A stretch of DNA of 42,587 bases. Source: Candidatus Zipacnadia bacterium (GTDB lineage Bacteria > Armatimonadota > Zipacnadia > JALGUG01). A model generated the notes under the pieces. The model did no database searches and was not told where the DNA came from. It saw only the letters and a list, made by a program, of their open reading frames with translations. Shown here in pieces: positions 1 through 8,650 of the stretch. A program made the translations under genes and the position numbers. The stretch spans positions 1-42,587 of the forward strand of contig JALGUG010000004.1 in the NCBI GenBank assembly GCA_029820995.1, in the 5' to 3' direction. Positions within the stretch are counted from its first letter, which is position 1, and each line of letters starts with the position of its first letter.

Positions 1-401
1 AGACGCCAGTATGAGCTGTCGTCCAGGACCACCATCTCGTCCACGAGCGGGAGACGCTCGACCAGTGGAGCGACCTCGGGGAAACACAGAAAGCTCAGCC
101 GCGTGTGCGGCCATTTCTCCTTGAGCGCGCGCAGCAGCAACGTGGCGTGAGTGATGCTTCCCAGGCCGATGAGCTTGATCACCAACGTTCGCCGCGGCGG
201 CGCCGTCAGGGAGTGGTCACGCCGAAGGATCGCCCCCAGCAGTCGCGCGAAGAGGTTGAGAATGACACACACGGGCCAGCCGATCGTGGTGTCAAGGCGG
301 CGCTTTTGGGTCAGTGTAGCCAACGTCGCGCGGACCTCTTCTCCGTAGGAAGCTCGGGCCGGCCAGGGAAACTGCGCTAAGTGCCCGGCCCGCCGGACCA
401 A
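1..401 (-). CDS. Glycosyltransferase family 9 (heptosyltransferase-like), N-terminal part
   Basis: The minus strand is open from the window edge to an in-frame stop at 407-405. Its translation has the start of a GT9/heptosyltransferase: a charged and hydrophobic lead-in (RLDTTIGWPVCVILNLFARL) and then the Rossmann-type strand LVIKLIGLGSITHATLLLRA, followed by a second strand (TRLSFLCF). In this family such enzymes move sugars from nucleotide donors onto LPS core or other surface glycans at the inner face of the membrane. No ATG is available. TTG at 401 is the most upstream start after the stop, and GTG at 272 is an alternative that would cut off the lead-in. No good ribosome-binding site decides between them. 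The C-terminal two thirds lie outside the window, so the substrate cannot be judged. Confidence 0.7.
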   Translation of the reverse strand, partial: MVRRAGHLAQFPWPARASYGEEVRATLATLTQKRRLDTTIGWPVCVILNLFARLLGAILRRDHSLTAPPRRTLVIKLIGLGSITHATLLLRALKEKWPHTRLSFLCFPEVAPLVERLPLVDEMVVLDDSSYWR

Positions 402-419
402 TATTCACGGGCTGGTCCG
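394..419. promoter_or_regulatory. Inverted repeat between the divergent GT9 and flavoprotein genes
   Basis: CGGACCA (394-400) pairs with TGGTCCG (413-419) across a 12-base spacer. It sits on the presumed GT9 start and 120 bases upstream of the flavoprotein gene, so it could be an operator or a hairpin. The perfect 7-base match is seen; any function is a guess. Confidence 0.25.
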
Positions 420-540
420 TGAACTCCTTCGGTCGGTCCGCTTTGCGGGTTCGAGCTTAAGCAGTGATTCCTGCTCCCACGTAGAAACTACCACTGACGG
501 GAGCCAAGGGCAATCATCTCGTCCGGTTGGAGTGTTGAGT

Positions 541-2544
541 ATGACCTCTGCACAGGACTATCGCATTAGCGGGGATCTGTCGGTCAAGGCGCACACCTTT
601 CAGACGATCATCATCGGCAGTGGGGCGGCCGGCCTCAACTGCGCCGAACACCTGTGGGAACTGGGCATCCGCGACATCGCCGTCATCACCGACCGCCTGG
701 GCGCCGGCACCTCCAACAACTCCGGGTCCGACAAACAGACCTACTACAAGATCGGGATCTTCGGCGACGTCCCGGACAGTCCGATGGAGTTCGCCCGCAG
801 CCTGACGGCCGGCGGCATGTGCCACGGTGACCTGGCCTACGTCGAGGCACTGGGCTCCGCTCCGGAGTTCTTCCACCTGGTGCGCAACGGTGTGCCCTTC
901 CCGTTCAATCGGTACGGCGCCTACGTCGGCTACAAGACGGACCACGACCCCCGCCAGCGGGCGACCTCCGCCGGACCGAAGACCTCCATGCTCATGTACC
1001 AGGGGTCTCTGGCGAACGTGCGGCGCAACGAGACGCCGATTTTCGACGGCCACGAGGTCATCGGGCTCTTGGTCGCCGGCGAGCGCGAGGACCGGCGCGT
1101 CATCGGCGCAGTGGCACTGGACCGCGAGGCCCTGAGCGCGGAGAATTTCGGCCTGGTGGTGTTCCGGGCCGAGAACGTCGTCCTGGCCACCGGCGGGCCG
1201 GGCGAGATGTACCGTGACAGCGTCTATCCGCCGGGCCAGATCGGGACCCACGGCCTGGCACTAAAGGTCGGAGCCATCGCCAATAACCTCACCGAGAGCC
1301 AGTTCGGCCTCGCCTCGGTCGGCTTCCGCTGGAATCTCTCCGGGACGTACCAACAGGTGATCCCCTCGTATTTCAGCACCGACGCGAACGGCGAGGACAA
1401 GCGGTATTTCCTTAATGAGTACTTTCACGACATGCGTCGAGAGGCGACCAACATCTTTCTGAAGGGTTATCAATGGCCCTTCCACGCCGAGCGGCTGCAG
1501 GACTTTGGCTCCTCGATCGTGGACTTGGCGGTGTTTAACGAGACCAGTCAAGGGCGGCGAGTGTTTATGGACTTCCGCCACAATCCCGTCGCCGACCACG
1601 GGCTGGAACCGTTCTCACTCACTAACCTCGACGACGAGGCTCGGCGCTATCTGGAGAGGTCCGGAGCCCTGCAGAGCACACCGTACGAGCGCCTGCAACA
1701 CATGAACCCGGAGAGCATTGAGCTGTACGAGGAGCACGGAGTGGACCTGCGCCAGCCGCTGGAGGTGGCGGTCTGCGCGCAGCACTGCAACGGCGGCATG
1801 CGGGGAGACATCTGGTGGGAATCCAACATCCGCCATCTGTTCACCATCGGGGAGTTGAACGGCTCGCACGGGGTGCGGCCCGGCGGCAGCGCGCTCAACT
1901 CCGGCCAGGTCGGCGGCGTGCGGGCGGCTCAGCGCATTGCGCACGTGTACAACGGCAGCCCGCTGGGGCCCGAGGACTTCTGGAAGCTGGCCAGGCCCCA
2001 GATCCGAGCGCTCGTCGCAGACCTGCGACGTCACTTGAACTCGACCTCCGAGCTGGGCCTGCGGCAAGCTCGGCTGCAGATTCAGGAGCGCATGAGCGAG
2101 TATGGAGCGTTCATGCGCAGCGCGGACGGCGTCGCCGCGGCGCTGGACGCAGCCAGGGCACAATATGCACGAATGAAGCGCGACGGGCTGAAGCTGACCA
2201 GGCGCGAGGACCTCCCACTGGCCGTTCAGAACGAGAACCTCTGCCTGACGCAGATTGCCTTCCTGGCAGCGATGAAGGCCCTGATCGCCCGCGGCGGCGG
2301 CAGCCGAGGAGCGTACGTGGTTCTCGACGAGCAAGGCGACCGCGTTGTCAGCACCAAGCGGGGGACCGAGCTGCCACACCGCAGCGAGAACTTGGCGATG
2401 CGCGCGGAGGTCCTCGAAGTCAAGTGGGCCGGCAACGGCGACTTCGAGGTCTATCCGGTCGAAGTCCGTGCGCTGCCGGACGACCAGAGCTGGTACGAAA
2501 CAACGTGGCGCGAGTGGCGACAGGGCAAGATCTTCACCGACTGA
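541..2544 (+). CDS. FAD-dependent oxidoreductase, fumarate reductase/succinate dehydrogenase flavoprotein family
   Basis: The 667-residue protein opens with a dinucleotide-binding motif (IIIGSGAAGLNCAEHL, near residue 25) and ends its FAD domain with the typical FAD-contact region SHGVRPGGSALNSGQVGG near residue 450. This is the layout of FAD_binding_2 flavoproteins (succinate dehydrogenase/fumarate reductase subunit A, L-aspartate oxidase, and several ketosteroid or urocanate reductases). A helical C-terminal region of about 190 residues follows, as in the SdhA/FrdA fold. There is no iron-sulfur or membrane-anchor subunit next to it, so it is probably a soluble member with an unknown substrate. 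I chose ATG 541 because TTGGAG lies eight bases upstream. A GTG at 532 would add only three residues and overlap that site. Confidence 0.8.
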   Translation: MTSAQDYRISGDLSVKAHTFQTIIIGSGAAGLNCAEHLWELGIRDIAVITDRLGAGTSNNSGSDKQTYYKIGIFGDVPDSPMEFARSLTAGGMCHGDLAYVEALGSAPEFFHLVRNGVPFPFNRYGAYVGYKTDHDPRQRATSAGPKTSMLMYQGSLANVRRNETPIFDGHEVIGLLVAGEREDRRVIGAVALDREALSAENFGLVVFRAENVVLATGGPGEMYRDSVYPPGQIGTHGLALKVGAIANNLTESQFGLASVGFRWNLSGTYQQVIPSYFSTDANGEDKRYFLNEYFHDMRREATNIFLKGYQWPFHAERLQDFGSSIVDLAVFNETSQGRRVFMDFRHNPVADHGLEPFSLTNLDDEARRYLERSGALQSTPYERLQHMNPESIELYEEHGVDLRQPLEVAVCAQHCNGGMRGDIWWESNIRHLFTIGELNGSHGVRPGGSALNSGQVGGVRAAQRIAHVYNGSPLGPEDFWKLARPQIRALVADLRRHLNSTSELGLRQARLQIQERMSEYGAFMRSADGVAAALDAARAQYARMKRDGLKLTRREDLPLAVQNENLCLTQIAFLAAMKALIARGGGSRGAYVVLDEQGDRVVSTKRGTELPHRSENLAMRAEVLEVKWAGNGDFEVYPVEVRALPDDQSWYETTWREWRQGKIFTD

Positions 2545-2554
2545 GGCGCCCGGG

Positions 2555-2583
2555 TTGCCGCTGCGTTTGTGATGGGGTATGAT
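2555..2583 (+). promoter_or_regulatory. Candidate housekeeping promoter of the Uma2 gene
   Basis: TTGCCG (2555-2560) and TATGAT (2578-2583) are separated by 17 bases. This fits a sigma-70-type promoter with 4/6 and 5/6 matches, and would start a transcript about 38 bases before the Uma2 start codon. Prediction from sequence only. Confidence 0.45.
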
Positions 2584-2627
2584 GATCAAGACGTGCCAGA
2601 GTGCACGCTGTGAGGTGGTGAGGGCCG

Positions 2628-3182
2628 ATGGATGCTGAGGCCAAGACGCTGCTGCGAGCGGAGGAATTCCTGGACCTCGCAGACGGCGCGAAGTTCCAGG
2701 AGCTTGTCGCGGGCGAGGTGATTGACTTGGCGCCGGCAGGTAAGGAGAGCGCACGGATCACCATGCGGTTGGGGCAGCGGCTGGCCGGTTTTGTCGAGGC
2801 CCACGGCCTGGGCGAGGTGCTCGCCTCGCAGGGAGGATACCTCATCTCGCGGGACCCCGATACCGTGCGCGCGCCGGATGTGTCCTTCATCTCCAACGAG
2901 GCGCTACAGCGCGAGCACGACCCGCAGGGGTTCTTCCCCGGAGCGCCCGATCGAGCTGTCGAGGTCGTCTCGCCCAGTGACCGCATGGCGTACGTTGAGC
3001 AGAAGGTCCGGGAGTACCTGGCAGCCGGCTGCAAGCTCGTATGGGTTGTTCTGCCGCAGACGAAGACGATCCACGTCCATCGGACCCCGAAGCAGATCGA
3101 GGTGCTCAGTGTCGGCGAGACACTCACCGGCGAGCCGGTGATCCCGAGCTTCTCAGTGCCGGTCGAGGAGATCTTCGCCTGA
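2628..3182 (+). CDS. Uma2 family protein (DUF820, PD-(D/E)XK nuclease fold)
   Basis: The 184-residue length and motif order match the Uma2/DUF820 family. The N-terminal part has FQELVAGEVIDLAPAG, where the glutamate of the VAGE segment is the first conserved acidic residue. The core has RAPDVSFI and AVEVVSPSDR, which together supply the D and E of a PD-(D/E)XK-like site, followed by KVREYLAAGCKLVWVVLP. Family members are common and often multicopy in cyanobacteria, Chloroflexota, Planctomycetota and Armatimonadota. Their fold suggests a restriction-type nuclease, but a cellular role is not established. The start follows GAGGTGGTGAGG. No toxin, antitoxin or methylase partner lies beside it. 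Confidence 0.85.
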   Translation: MDAEAKTLLRAEEFLDLADGAKFQELVAGEVIDLAPAGKESARITMRLGQRLAGFVEAHGLGEVLASQGGYLISRDPDTVRAPDVSFISNEALQREHDPQGFFPGAPDRAVEVVSPSDRMAYVEQKVREYLAAGCKLVWVVLPQTKTIHVHRTPKQIEVLSVGETLTGEPVIPSFSVPVEEIFA

Positions 3183-3216
3183 GAGCCGCTGAGGACTCAT
3201 TCCCAGAATCGAACAG

Positions 3217-3234
3217 GGCCGCCCGATGGCGGCC
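3217..3234 (+). terminator. Hairpin after the Uma2 gene
   Basis: GGCCGCC-CGAT-GGCGGCC is a perfect 7-bp stem with a four-base loop, 35 bases after the Uma2 stop. It lacks a T-run, so intrinsic termination is uncertain. Confidence 0.4.
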
Positions 3235-3355
3235 GTCGCACCTCCAGCGACTGAGACTTACTGCCGGTCCCACAGTCACCCGGCAGCACGGACAAAACTA
3301 ATGCGCCGCGGTCACCGGGTGAGCCACAGGTGCCGGCTGAGGGGGTAAGAACGCT

Positions 3356-3391
3356 GGAGACGGCCGAGGTGTCCGGGCCTCCGCCGTCTCC
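3356..3391. terminator. Long hairpin between convergent genes
   Basis: GGAGACGGC (3356-3364) pairs perfectly with GCCGTCTCC (3383-3391). Inside it, after a C/C mismatch, GAGG pairs with CCTC and leaves an eight-base loop. It lies between two genes that point at each other and could act in both directions. No T-run follows on either strand. Confidence 0.45.
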
Positions 3392-3526
3392 AGGTGTCAA
3401 AGGGAGGGTTACTGCTAGCAATATACCCTATTTTGCCAGTCAAAAAACGTACGCCAGCGTACAACTGTAGAATACCGCTCGGCTCCGGGTTGCCGGTGAC
3501 ACGAGCGGCTCAGGCGACTCGAGCGG

Positions 3527-4189
3527 CTATTCCTTCTCCACGCTCCACCAGCAGTCGCCGCTGGCCGGACACGGAACCGCGGTCGGTCGAAGGAACTTTA
3601 CGTGGCTATCGTAGAAGCAATAGTTGGCGCCATCGTTGTGTCGGTCGCGCGCGCCGTCGTCGCGGGTCCAACCGTGCGCGTTGCCGCCACCGTTGGAGAG
3701 GGTGACGCCGCCGTCGTAATCGGTGAAGGTGATCACGCTGGAGGCATCCCAGACTGCTGCGTCAGCGACGCCGCCGGGGGGAGTCGGAGCGCCTGCAGCC
3801 CAGTGTACCGCGTTCATAGCGTAGCCGGCGTTTTCACCTGAGTCCGGGCCGTTCCCGTCGAACATGCTGGTCGTGCGATAGCTGGGGCACTGGAAGATCT
3901 GCACATTGCGAATGTAGGGCATCAGCATCATGCGCCAACTGTAATCACCGTTGTCGAAACTTCCACTGCCGTCAACGTCTCGCCAGGCGGAAACAAACGT
4001 CTCGTCGTAGTCCTGGCTGTACATGCTGGCAGCCAAGCCGATCTGCTTGAGATTGGACTGGCACGAAGCCTGTCGAGCCTTTTCGCGTGCGCGGGAGAAA
4101 ACGGGGAAGAGAATACTGGCGAGGATCGCGATGATTGCTATGACTACCAGTAACTCAATCAGCGTAAAACCACGGGATGTTCTGGCCAT
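3527..4189 (-). CDS. DUF1559/H-X9-DG-type prepilin (type IV pilin-like major pseudopilin)
   Basis: The protein of 220 residues starts with a type III-like prepilin leader: MARTSRG followed by [19 protein letters not shown]. This is the G/F cleavage site with glutamate at +5 used by the PilD prepilin peptidase. The hydrophobic helix continues into [26 protein letters not shown], a hallmark of the family abundant in Planctomycetota, Armatimonadota and Lentisphaerota. The C-terminal region has [18 protein letters not shown], which is the H-X9-DG motif with DS in place of DG. The start follows AAGGAGG by ten bases. No pilus assembly genes are nearby. The family is thought to form surface or secretion pseudopili, but individual roles are unknown. 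Confidence 0.9.
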   Translation of the reverse strand: MARTSRGFTLIELLVVIAIIAILASILFPVFSRAREKARQASCQSNLKQIGLAASMYSQDYDETFVSAWRDVDGSGSFDNGDYSWRMMLMPYIRNVQIFQCPSYRTTSMFDGNGPDSGENAGYAMNAVHWAAGAPTPPGGVADAAVWDASSVITFTDYDGGVTLSNGGGNAHGWTRDDGARDRHNDGANYCFYDSHVKFLRPTAVPCPASGDCWWSVEKE

Positions 4190-4229
4190 CCTGTTCAGGC
4201 CTCCTTCGTTCGCTTGTCAGATCCTTTTC

Positions 4230-4258
4230 AATATACCCACCATCGGGGGGCGAGTCAA
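4230..4258 (-). promoter_or_regulatory. Strong sigma-70-type promoter of the prepilin gene
   Basis: On the minus strand TTGACT (4258-4253) and TATATT (4235-4230) are exactly 17 bases apart, each matching consensus at 5 of 6 positions. The transcript would start near 4223, leaving a leader of roughly 34 bases with the AAGGAGG ribosome-binding site. It is the best housekeeping-type promoter in the window. Confidence 0.7.
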
Positions 4259-4306
4259 CATCAAAAGCGCTCGCAGGTCCTTTTTGTTCCGAAAACTTTG
4301 GAACGA

Positions 4307-6778
4307 CTAGGCACCGGCGCCGGCCAGCAGTCTGACGGGCCCCAGCAGGCCGGAGGGCAGCGCCTCGCGCATCATCGGCTCGGCACGCTCAACGTAGGCG
4401 TTGCGCCAGCCGCGCTCCGCGGCCTGCGCGAGCATGTCGGGCCGCAGCACCTGACCGGACAGCGTATTCGTGACCGCCACGCGCAGCCGATTCGGCCCTG
4501 CCCGCAGCGATCGCTGCAGCGCAAAGCAATAGGGCGGCCACAGGCGGCTGCCGAGTTGCTCGCCGTTGACCGAGGCACAGGCCACGTGACGCACCAAGCC
4601 GAGATCGAGCCAAACGGCGGCCCGGGCCTGGCGCGCGGAGACCGAGACGGTGGTCTCGTAGGCCATCGTGCCGGCAAAGGCTTCGTAGCCCACCTCCTCC
4701 CATGCTTGGAGCCGGGCCAGCCGGCACGGGGACGGGAGGTCTTGCGAGCGCCGGACCGGCATGTGGCGCTCATCGAGCACAAAGCTCTCCACGGGAGTGA
4801 GTGTCCAGTCTCCAGTGACGGCAGCCACAACCTCGGACGGAGGGCCTTCCAGGCGCTCAATGGGCCCCGAGGACGACCCCAGTGTCCACACCACGGCGGC
4901 ACCGGGCGCCAGTTCGGGCGGGGGCGACTTGACCAAGTCAAACCGCCGACCCGATTCCGGATCCCAGGCGATTAGCGCGGTGGCCCGGTGCTCGGCCAGC
5001 AGGTGATCGCGGAGTGCTTCGAGCCGCAGCGGCCGGTCGGCTTCACTGACCAACAGCCAGGCTCGTCCACCCGGAAGCTCGAACTCCGCCACGCGGAGGG
5101 CCTGATCCGCGCGCGCAGGCAGGTCCGGTGAGCGCAGTGCGCCGCACTCCCGCGCAGTGGGCACGCACCACTGAACCGATTCCGGCAGCTCGCGAGGTTG
5201 AGGGGCCAGGTCGCACGCCGCGTAATAGGGTCGCGCCGAGGGGGCGGCCAGCAAGGTACCGGCGGGGTCGGTGCGCGCGTGGCGGGCATCCACGTAGGCG
5301 AAGGGAACGTGAGCGCGGACTAGTGCGGCGGCGATCTCGTGGGTTTCGTCAATGATTTGAGCGCGCCGGCGCGCGTCACCCTCGGCCCAGAGGGCCTCAA
5401 TCGGGTAGAGCAACCCGGCTCGAGGCGAGGCGGCTCGCTGCCGGCAGAACAGCGACAGGCGGCCGACGTACGCCGAGAAGTCCGGCCAATGATCCCAGAG
5501 AGGATTGCCCTCGCCCAGATGGGACATCGTGCCGTACAGGCGGCCACCGTCCAGCGTGTAGTAGTACGCCATGGGTGCCAGCATGGTGATGCCGCGGACG
5601 AACTGGAACTGAGTGACCCAGCGCATCTGCTCGAAGGTGAGACCGAAGCTGTAAACGGCGAAGGACTCGCTGACTGTCAGGTTCTCCCAGCGGCCGCCGG
5701 TGTCGGGCCGGGGCATGGAGGGGTCCACCAGGTGCCGGGCGGACGCGGCGAGCTGCGGGAATTCCTCGTTGTGCCGCCCGGGAAAAACCTGGCGCCAGAT
5801 CACGTCCACGCCGGGCGCGTGCAGCGATCCCGCCGTCTTGAAGAAGTGACCGAAGCCCGCGGTGGCGTGCGTCTCCAGATGGTCCTCACCGCCGACGTGC
5901 CCGGTGTGCAGAAGATTATGGGCCGCACACCAGTCGTTAAGCTGCCGCCAATAGGCTTCGTGGAACAGGTCAGTCCAGAGGTCGCAGAAGGCGATGCGGG
6001 CGCGCCACACTTCCTGCGGCGAGAATACCTGCTGCGGGTCGAAGCCGAGAGCGTCAGCCGAGAAGAGCAGCGGCAGCAGAGGGGCCAGTTCGCGACCGGT
6101 GCGGCGGGCGAACTCGTCGGGCAGCCGAGGCGTCCACGGCAGGCAATCGGAGCCCACATGGGCACCGACGCTCGGTTCATCGGTGAACATCCCGGGAATG
6201 GTCGTGCCGAAGAACTCCCCGACGCAGCGGGCGTACTGCTCGTGGGTCAGTTGGATGAAGCGCGCCACCGCCTCCGGGTTTAGCAGATCGGGATGCGGTC
6301 CGCCCGGCCGCTCATAGAAGTATAGCTGTCGGCCTCCGGCCGCGGTCTGGTGGAGCGGACGAGACGTGGGATCCGGCTCGTGCTCGACCGTGAGGACGAG
6401 CCGTCGGAGGTCCCGGCGTCCGGCGATGACCTGTCCCTGAGCGCTGCCGCTGGGCCAGCCGCCCTCGTCGTAGAGCCAGAGGTACAGACCCTCGCGCTGC
6501 GCGGTCTCAGTGGCATGGCGGACCAGGGCGAAGTACTCGGGCGACAAGTAGGGCGGCGACATCCCGCGGATGAAGTCGTGCAGCCGGAACCGCTCCCCCA
6601 TAGGGTGTACGAAGAACCCGCCGAGGCCGTGTGCACGAAAGCTGCGGATCTGCCGCGAAATCTCATCGCGGTTCAGGTCACCGTTCCAGATCCAGAAAAC
6701 CATGGGGCGGAACTCAGCGGGGGGATTCTCGAACCATGTGGCGAGCTGCGTCAAGCCGAGGGCAGAAGGGCGGGTCAC
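4307..6778 (-). CDS. GH106-like glycoside hydrolase (alpha-L-rhamnosidase family) with C-terminal sugar-binding domain
   Basis: The 823-residue protein opens with FRPMVFWIWNGDLNRDEISRQ and GLGGFFVHPMGERFR, followed by LYLWLYDEGGWPSG. These match the N-terminal (beta/alpha)8-barrel of glycosyl hydrolase family 106 and related unclassified families. FFGTTIPGMFTDEPSVG near residue 190 carries acidic residues where a catalytic carboxylate is expected. Residues from about 690 form a beta-rich GH2-type carbohydrate-binding domain (ARAAVWLDLGLVRHVACASV). The start is GTG 6778, whose GTGA overlaps the stop of the upstream gene, so translation is probably coupled. No signal peptide is visible, which suggests cytoplasmic action on imported oligosaccharides. 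The family assignment is from motifs only, and rhamnose specificity is an inference. Confidence 0.7.
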   Translation of the reverse strand: MTRPSALGLTQLATWFENPPAEFRPMVFWIWNGDLNRDEISRQIRSFRAHGLGGFFVHPMGERFRLHDFIRGMSPPYLSPEYFALVRHATETAQREGLYLWLYDEGGWPSGSAQGQVIAGRRDLRRLVLTVEHEPDPTSRPLHQTAAGGRQLYFYERPGGPHPDLLNPEAVARFIQLTHEQYARCVGEFFGTTIPGMFTDEPSVGAHVGSDCLPWTPRLPDEFARRTGRELAPLLPLLFSADALGFDPQQVFSPQEVWRARIAFCDLWTDLFHEAYWRQLNDWCAAHNLLHTGHVGGEDHLETHATAGFGHFFKTAGSLHAPGVDVIWRQVFPGRHNEEFPQLAASARHLVDPSMPRPDTGGRWENLTVSESFAVYSFGLTFEQMRWVTQFQFVRGITMLAPMAYYYTLDGGRLYGTMSHLGEGNPLWDHWPDFSAYVGRLSLFCRQRAASPRAGLLYPIEALWAEGDARRRAQIIDETHEIAAALVRAHVPFAYVDARHARTDPAGTLLAAPSARPYYAACDLAPQPRELPESVQWCVPTARECGALRSPDLPARADQALRVAEFELPGGRAWLLVSEADRPLRLEALRDHLLAEHRATALIAWDPESGRRFDLVKSPPPELAPGAAVVWTLGSSSGPIERLEGPPSEVVAAVTGDWTLTPVESFVLDERHMPVRRSQDLPSPCRLARLQAWEEVGYEAFAGTMAYETTVSVSARQARAAVWLDLGLVRHVACASVNGEQLGSRLWPPYCFALQRSLRAGPNRLRVAVTNTLSGQVLRPDMLAQAAERGWRNAYVERAEPMMREALPSGLLGPVRLLAGAGA

Positions 6779-7641
6779 GGCTGCGCGACATCCTTCTCGG
6801 CAGTCGAGGTCTCTTTAGCCTTGAGCCCGGAGGCCATCTTCCGCAGAAGATCGTCCGCATCGGGGCTCGTCAGGAAGTCGCGGAGCTGGGCCTGAGTGTA
6901 CTTCTTGGCGGGTGCGGACCCGCCGGCGGTCTCCAGGCCCAGGCCCTGCAACACCTGCCCGGCAAACCGCCGCCTCTGTTGTGGCCACTGAGCCTCCGGC
7001 ACCATACGTACCTGGTCGGTGAGGTTGATGAGGAACTGGCGATACGCGGCAAATCGGGGCGAGGCGACCCCGACCAGCGGACGGAGGAAGTCGTCAACGC
7101 GCCTTAGCCTCTCAGTGACGAAACGGTAGGCGTCAAGATAGCGGATCTGGTCCAGGAATTGCGCAGCGTGGACCAGCAGCGCAGCCTGCCGCATTTTGGC
7201 CTGGCGCTCCGCGGCCCGTTCCTGAGCCCCCTGACGAGGATTGTGCCAGTCAATCTGGGCGAGCTGCCGCGGCGTCAAGAGCTTCCGGACCTCGCTCATG
7301 ATGTCGGCCAACTCGTCGGCTTGCTTCTGCTCGAAGTTTGCGCGTTCTTGAACCGCTTGCTCGTACGGTTGCCACTGCTCGGAGGCGGCCTGTTCGCCCT
7401 CGAGCAGTGCGGTCCGGAGTTTCTGCAGAACCTCGGCGTTAGTAGGCTCGGGCGGAGCAAGGGCGGCAGCCTTGTGCAGTCGTTCGGCCAGAGGCGCCAT
7501 TTGGGTGAGCTGATCGGCGGTGAAGGCCAGGCGGTTGAGCATCTGCAGCCCCTCGGCACGACGCAGGGCCGCATCCCAGGTGTCGGCCGCGGCCGGCAAC
7601 GCCAGAGCCGGCAAGAGTAGCAACCAGTGGCACCTGATCAT
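6775..7641 (-). CDS. Exported coiled-coil protein with LTPRQ motif (second of a tandem pair)
   Basis: The 288-residue protein has a signal peptide (MIRCHWLLLLPALALPAAA) and is mostly charged helix. Near residue 127 it has LLTPRQLAQIDWHN, which resembles the LTxxQ motif of the Spy/CpxP periplasmic chaperones, although overall similarity is too low to claim that family. The C-terminus has YTQAQLRDFLTSPDADDLLRKM, which parallels the end of the upstream gene product and marks the two as diverged duplicates. ATG 7641 overlaps the upstream stop (ATGA) and its own stop overlaps the GH106-like start, so all three are one operon. Function is unknown; an envelope role is inferred from the signal peptide. 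Confidence 0.7.
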   Translation of the reverse strand: MIRCHWLLLLPALALPAAADTWDAALRRAEGLQMLNRLAFTADQLTQMAPLAERLHKAAALAPPEPTNAEVLQKLRTALLEGEQAASEQWQPYEQAVQERANFEQKQADELADIMSEVRKLLTPRQLAQIDWHNPRQGAQERAAERQAKMRQAALLVHAAQFLDQIRYLDAYRFVTERLRRVDDFLRPLVGVASPRFAAYRQFLINLTDQVRMVPEAQWPQQRRRFAGQVLQGLGLETAGGSAPAKKYTQAQLRDFLTSPDADDLLRKMASGLKAKETSTAEKDVAQP

Positions 7642-8540
7642 TCTTGCTCCTCCTGCGCCGACGTCAGGAGCTGCGAGAGCAGTTCCACCGTTCGGGGGCT
7701 CTTCAGAAACCTCAAGAACTCCTCACGGCTGATCTTTGTCGTGGTCGTCGGTTGAGTGGCCGGCAGGTCGAGCAGTTTGGACACCTGCTCGGGCATAGTC
7801 GGCAAGGTCGTTTCGAACTCCTGCTGGGACATCCGGCGCACCTGCTCGAACAGGTACAGCACGCGCTCCTTCACCGCCGGCAAGTGACGGAACCGAGGCC
7901 CCTTCACGACAACGGCGACCTGTGCCGCCAGGGGTGCAGCCTGGGCCCGATACTCCTCCGGGAGGAGTTCTCGGACTTCGCTGAGCTTGTTCACGACATA
8001 CTCGGCCGCGCTCGCTGCGCCTTCCAGCTTCTGCCGCCGCTTCTGTGCGGCCAGGTACTGCTGCTCGGTCTCGATCAGCCGAACCTGATCGCGCGTGAAG
8101 TATCCCAGCAGCCGGGCTTCGCGCCGCGTCAGCTTCGCCTCGGCCTCCTGCTCGGCGGCACGCACTTTCGCCAGCGAGGCATTGATTCGCTCCAGGCAGG
8201 CGCGCGGCGGCTCCTCGCCCGACAGGTAGGCTTCTTCTACCGCCCGAAAATCGTCGCGCCGGTCGGCCAGGGCCTGTTGCCGCGCGGCCTCCAGCGCCGC
8301 CTGATCCGCCTGCACATCCTGGAGCAAGGGGATGACCTTTTTGATCTGCCGCGGCGTCAACTTCAGGCGGCCGGCCACCGACAGCAGCGCGAGGTCCTCC
8401 AGCACATCGCCCGCCGGCGGTGCCGTTGGCTCGCCCTGAGCACGAACTGGCGCGGAGAGCACTGCCAGGTTCGCGCTCAGGCACAAGAGAAGCCACGTTG
8501 TCTGTCGGCCGCGCGTGCTAACCACCCGTCTATCGCCCAT
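7638..8540 (-). CDS. Exported coiled-coil protein with LTPRQ motif (first of a tandem pair)
   Basis: From ATG 8540 the product is 300 residues with an N-terminal signal segment (TTWLLLCLSANLAVLSAPVRAQG). A signature LKLTPRQIKKVIPLLQDVQ follows, and then a long charged helical region (residues 70-170) rich in Ala, Glu and Arg. A downstream segment EEFLRFLKSPRTVELLSQLL matches the C-terminus of the next gene product. The reading frame stays open upstream to 8711, but that part is arginine-rich, lacks a start with a ribosome-binding site and overlaps the divergent queD promoter. I therefore place the start directly before the signal peptide. TTG 8549 is a close alternative. It is the first gene of an operon ending in the GH106-like gene. 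Role unknown. Confidence 0.7.
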   Translation of the reverse strand: MGDRRVVSTRGRQTTWLLLCLSANLAVLSAPVRAQGEPTAPPAGDVLEDLALLSVAGRLKLTPRQIKKVIPLLQDVQADQAALEAARQQALADRRDDFRAVEEAYLSGEEPPRACLERINASLAKVRAAEQEAEAKLTRREARLLGYFTRDQVRLIETEQQYLAAQKRRQKLEGAASAAEYVVNKLSEVRELLPEEYRAQAAPLAAQVAVVVKGPRFRHLPAVKERVLYLFEQVRRMSQQEFETTLPTMPEQVSKLLDLPATQPTTTTKISREEFLRFLKSPRTVELLSQLLTSAQEEQE

Positions 8541-8650
8541 GACACTCAACCCAACTTGACCATTCGCTCCTGACCGACGAACACCTTGTCCCGCTTCACA
8601 TTCTCGCACACTGTTGTCGGCCGTGGTCGCCGTCGCTCTGGCTGGTCGGC

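Larger units (their letters stand above)
3183..3526. other. Gene-free stretch between convergent Uma2 and prepilin genes
   Basis: I see no convincing coding region in these 344 bases. They hold two strong inverted repeats (3217-3234 and 3356-3391) and the direct repeat CGAGCGGCT at 3502-3510 and 3519-3527. The stretch 3411-3475 is markedly AT-richer than its surroundings. It probably contains the transcription ends of both flanking genes. Confidence 0.5.

Noticed and set aside
440-475. GGGTTCGAGC segment resembling a tRNA T-arm
   Set aside because: The flanking bases do not form the required stems, and no acceptor or anticodon arm can be built.
4286-4304. GTTCC-N9-GGAAC hairpin after the GH106-like stop
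   Set aside because: The stem is only five base pairs and on the minus strand it is followed by A's, so it does not look like a terminator.
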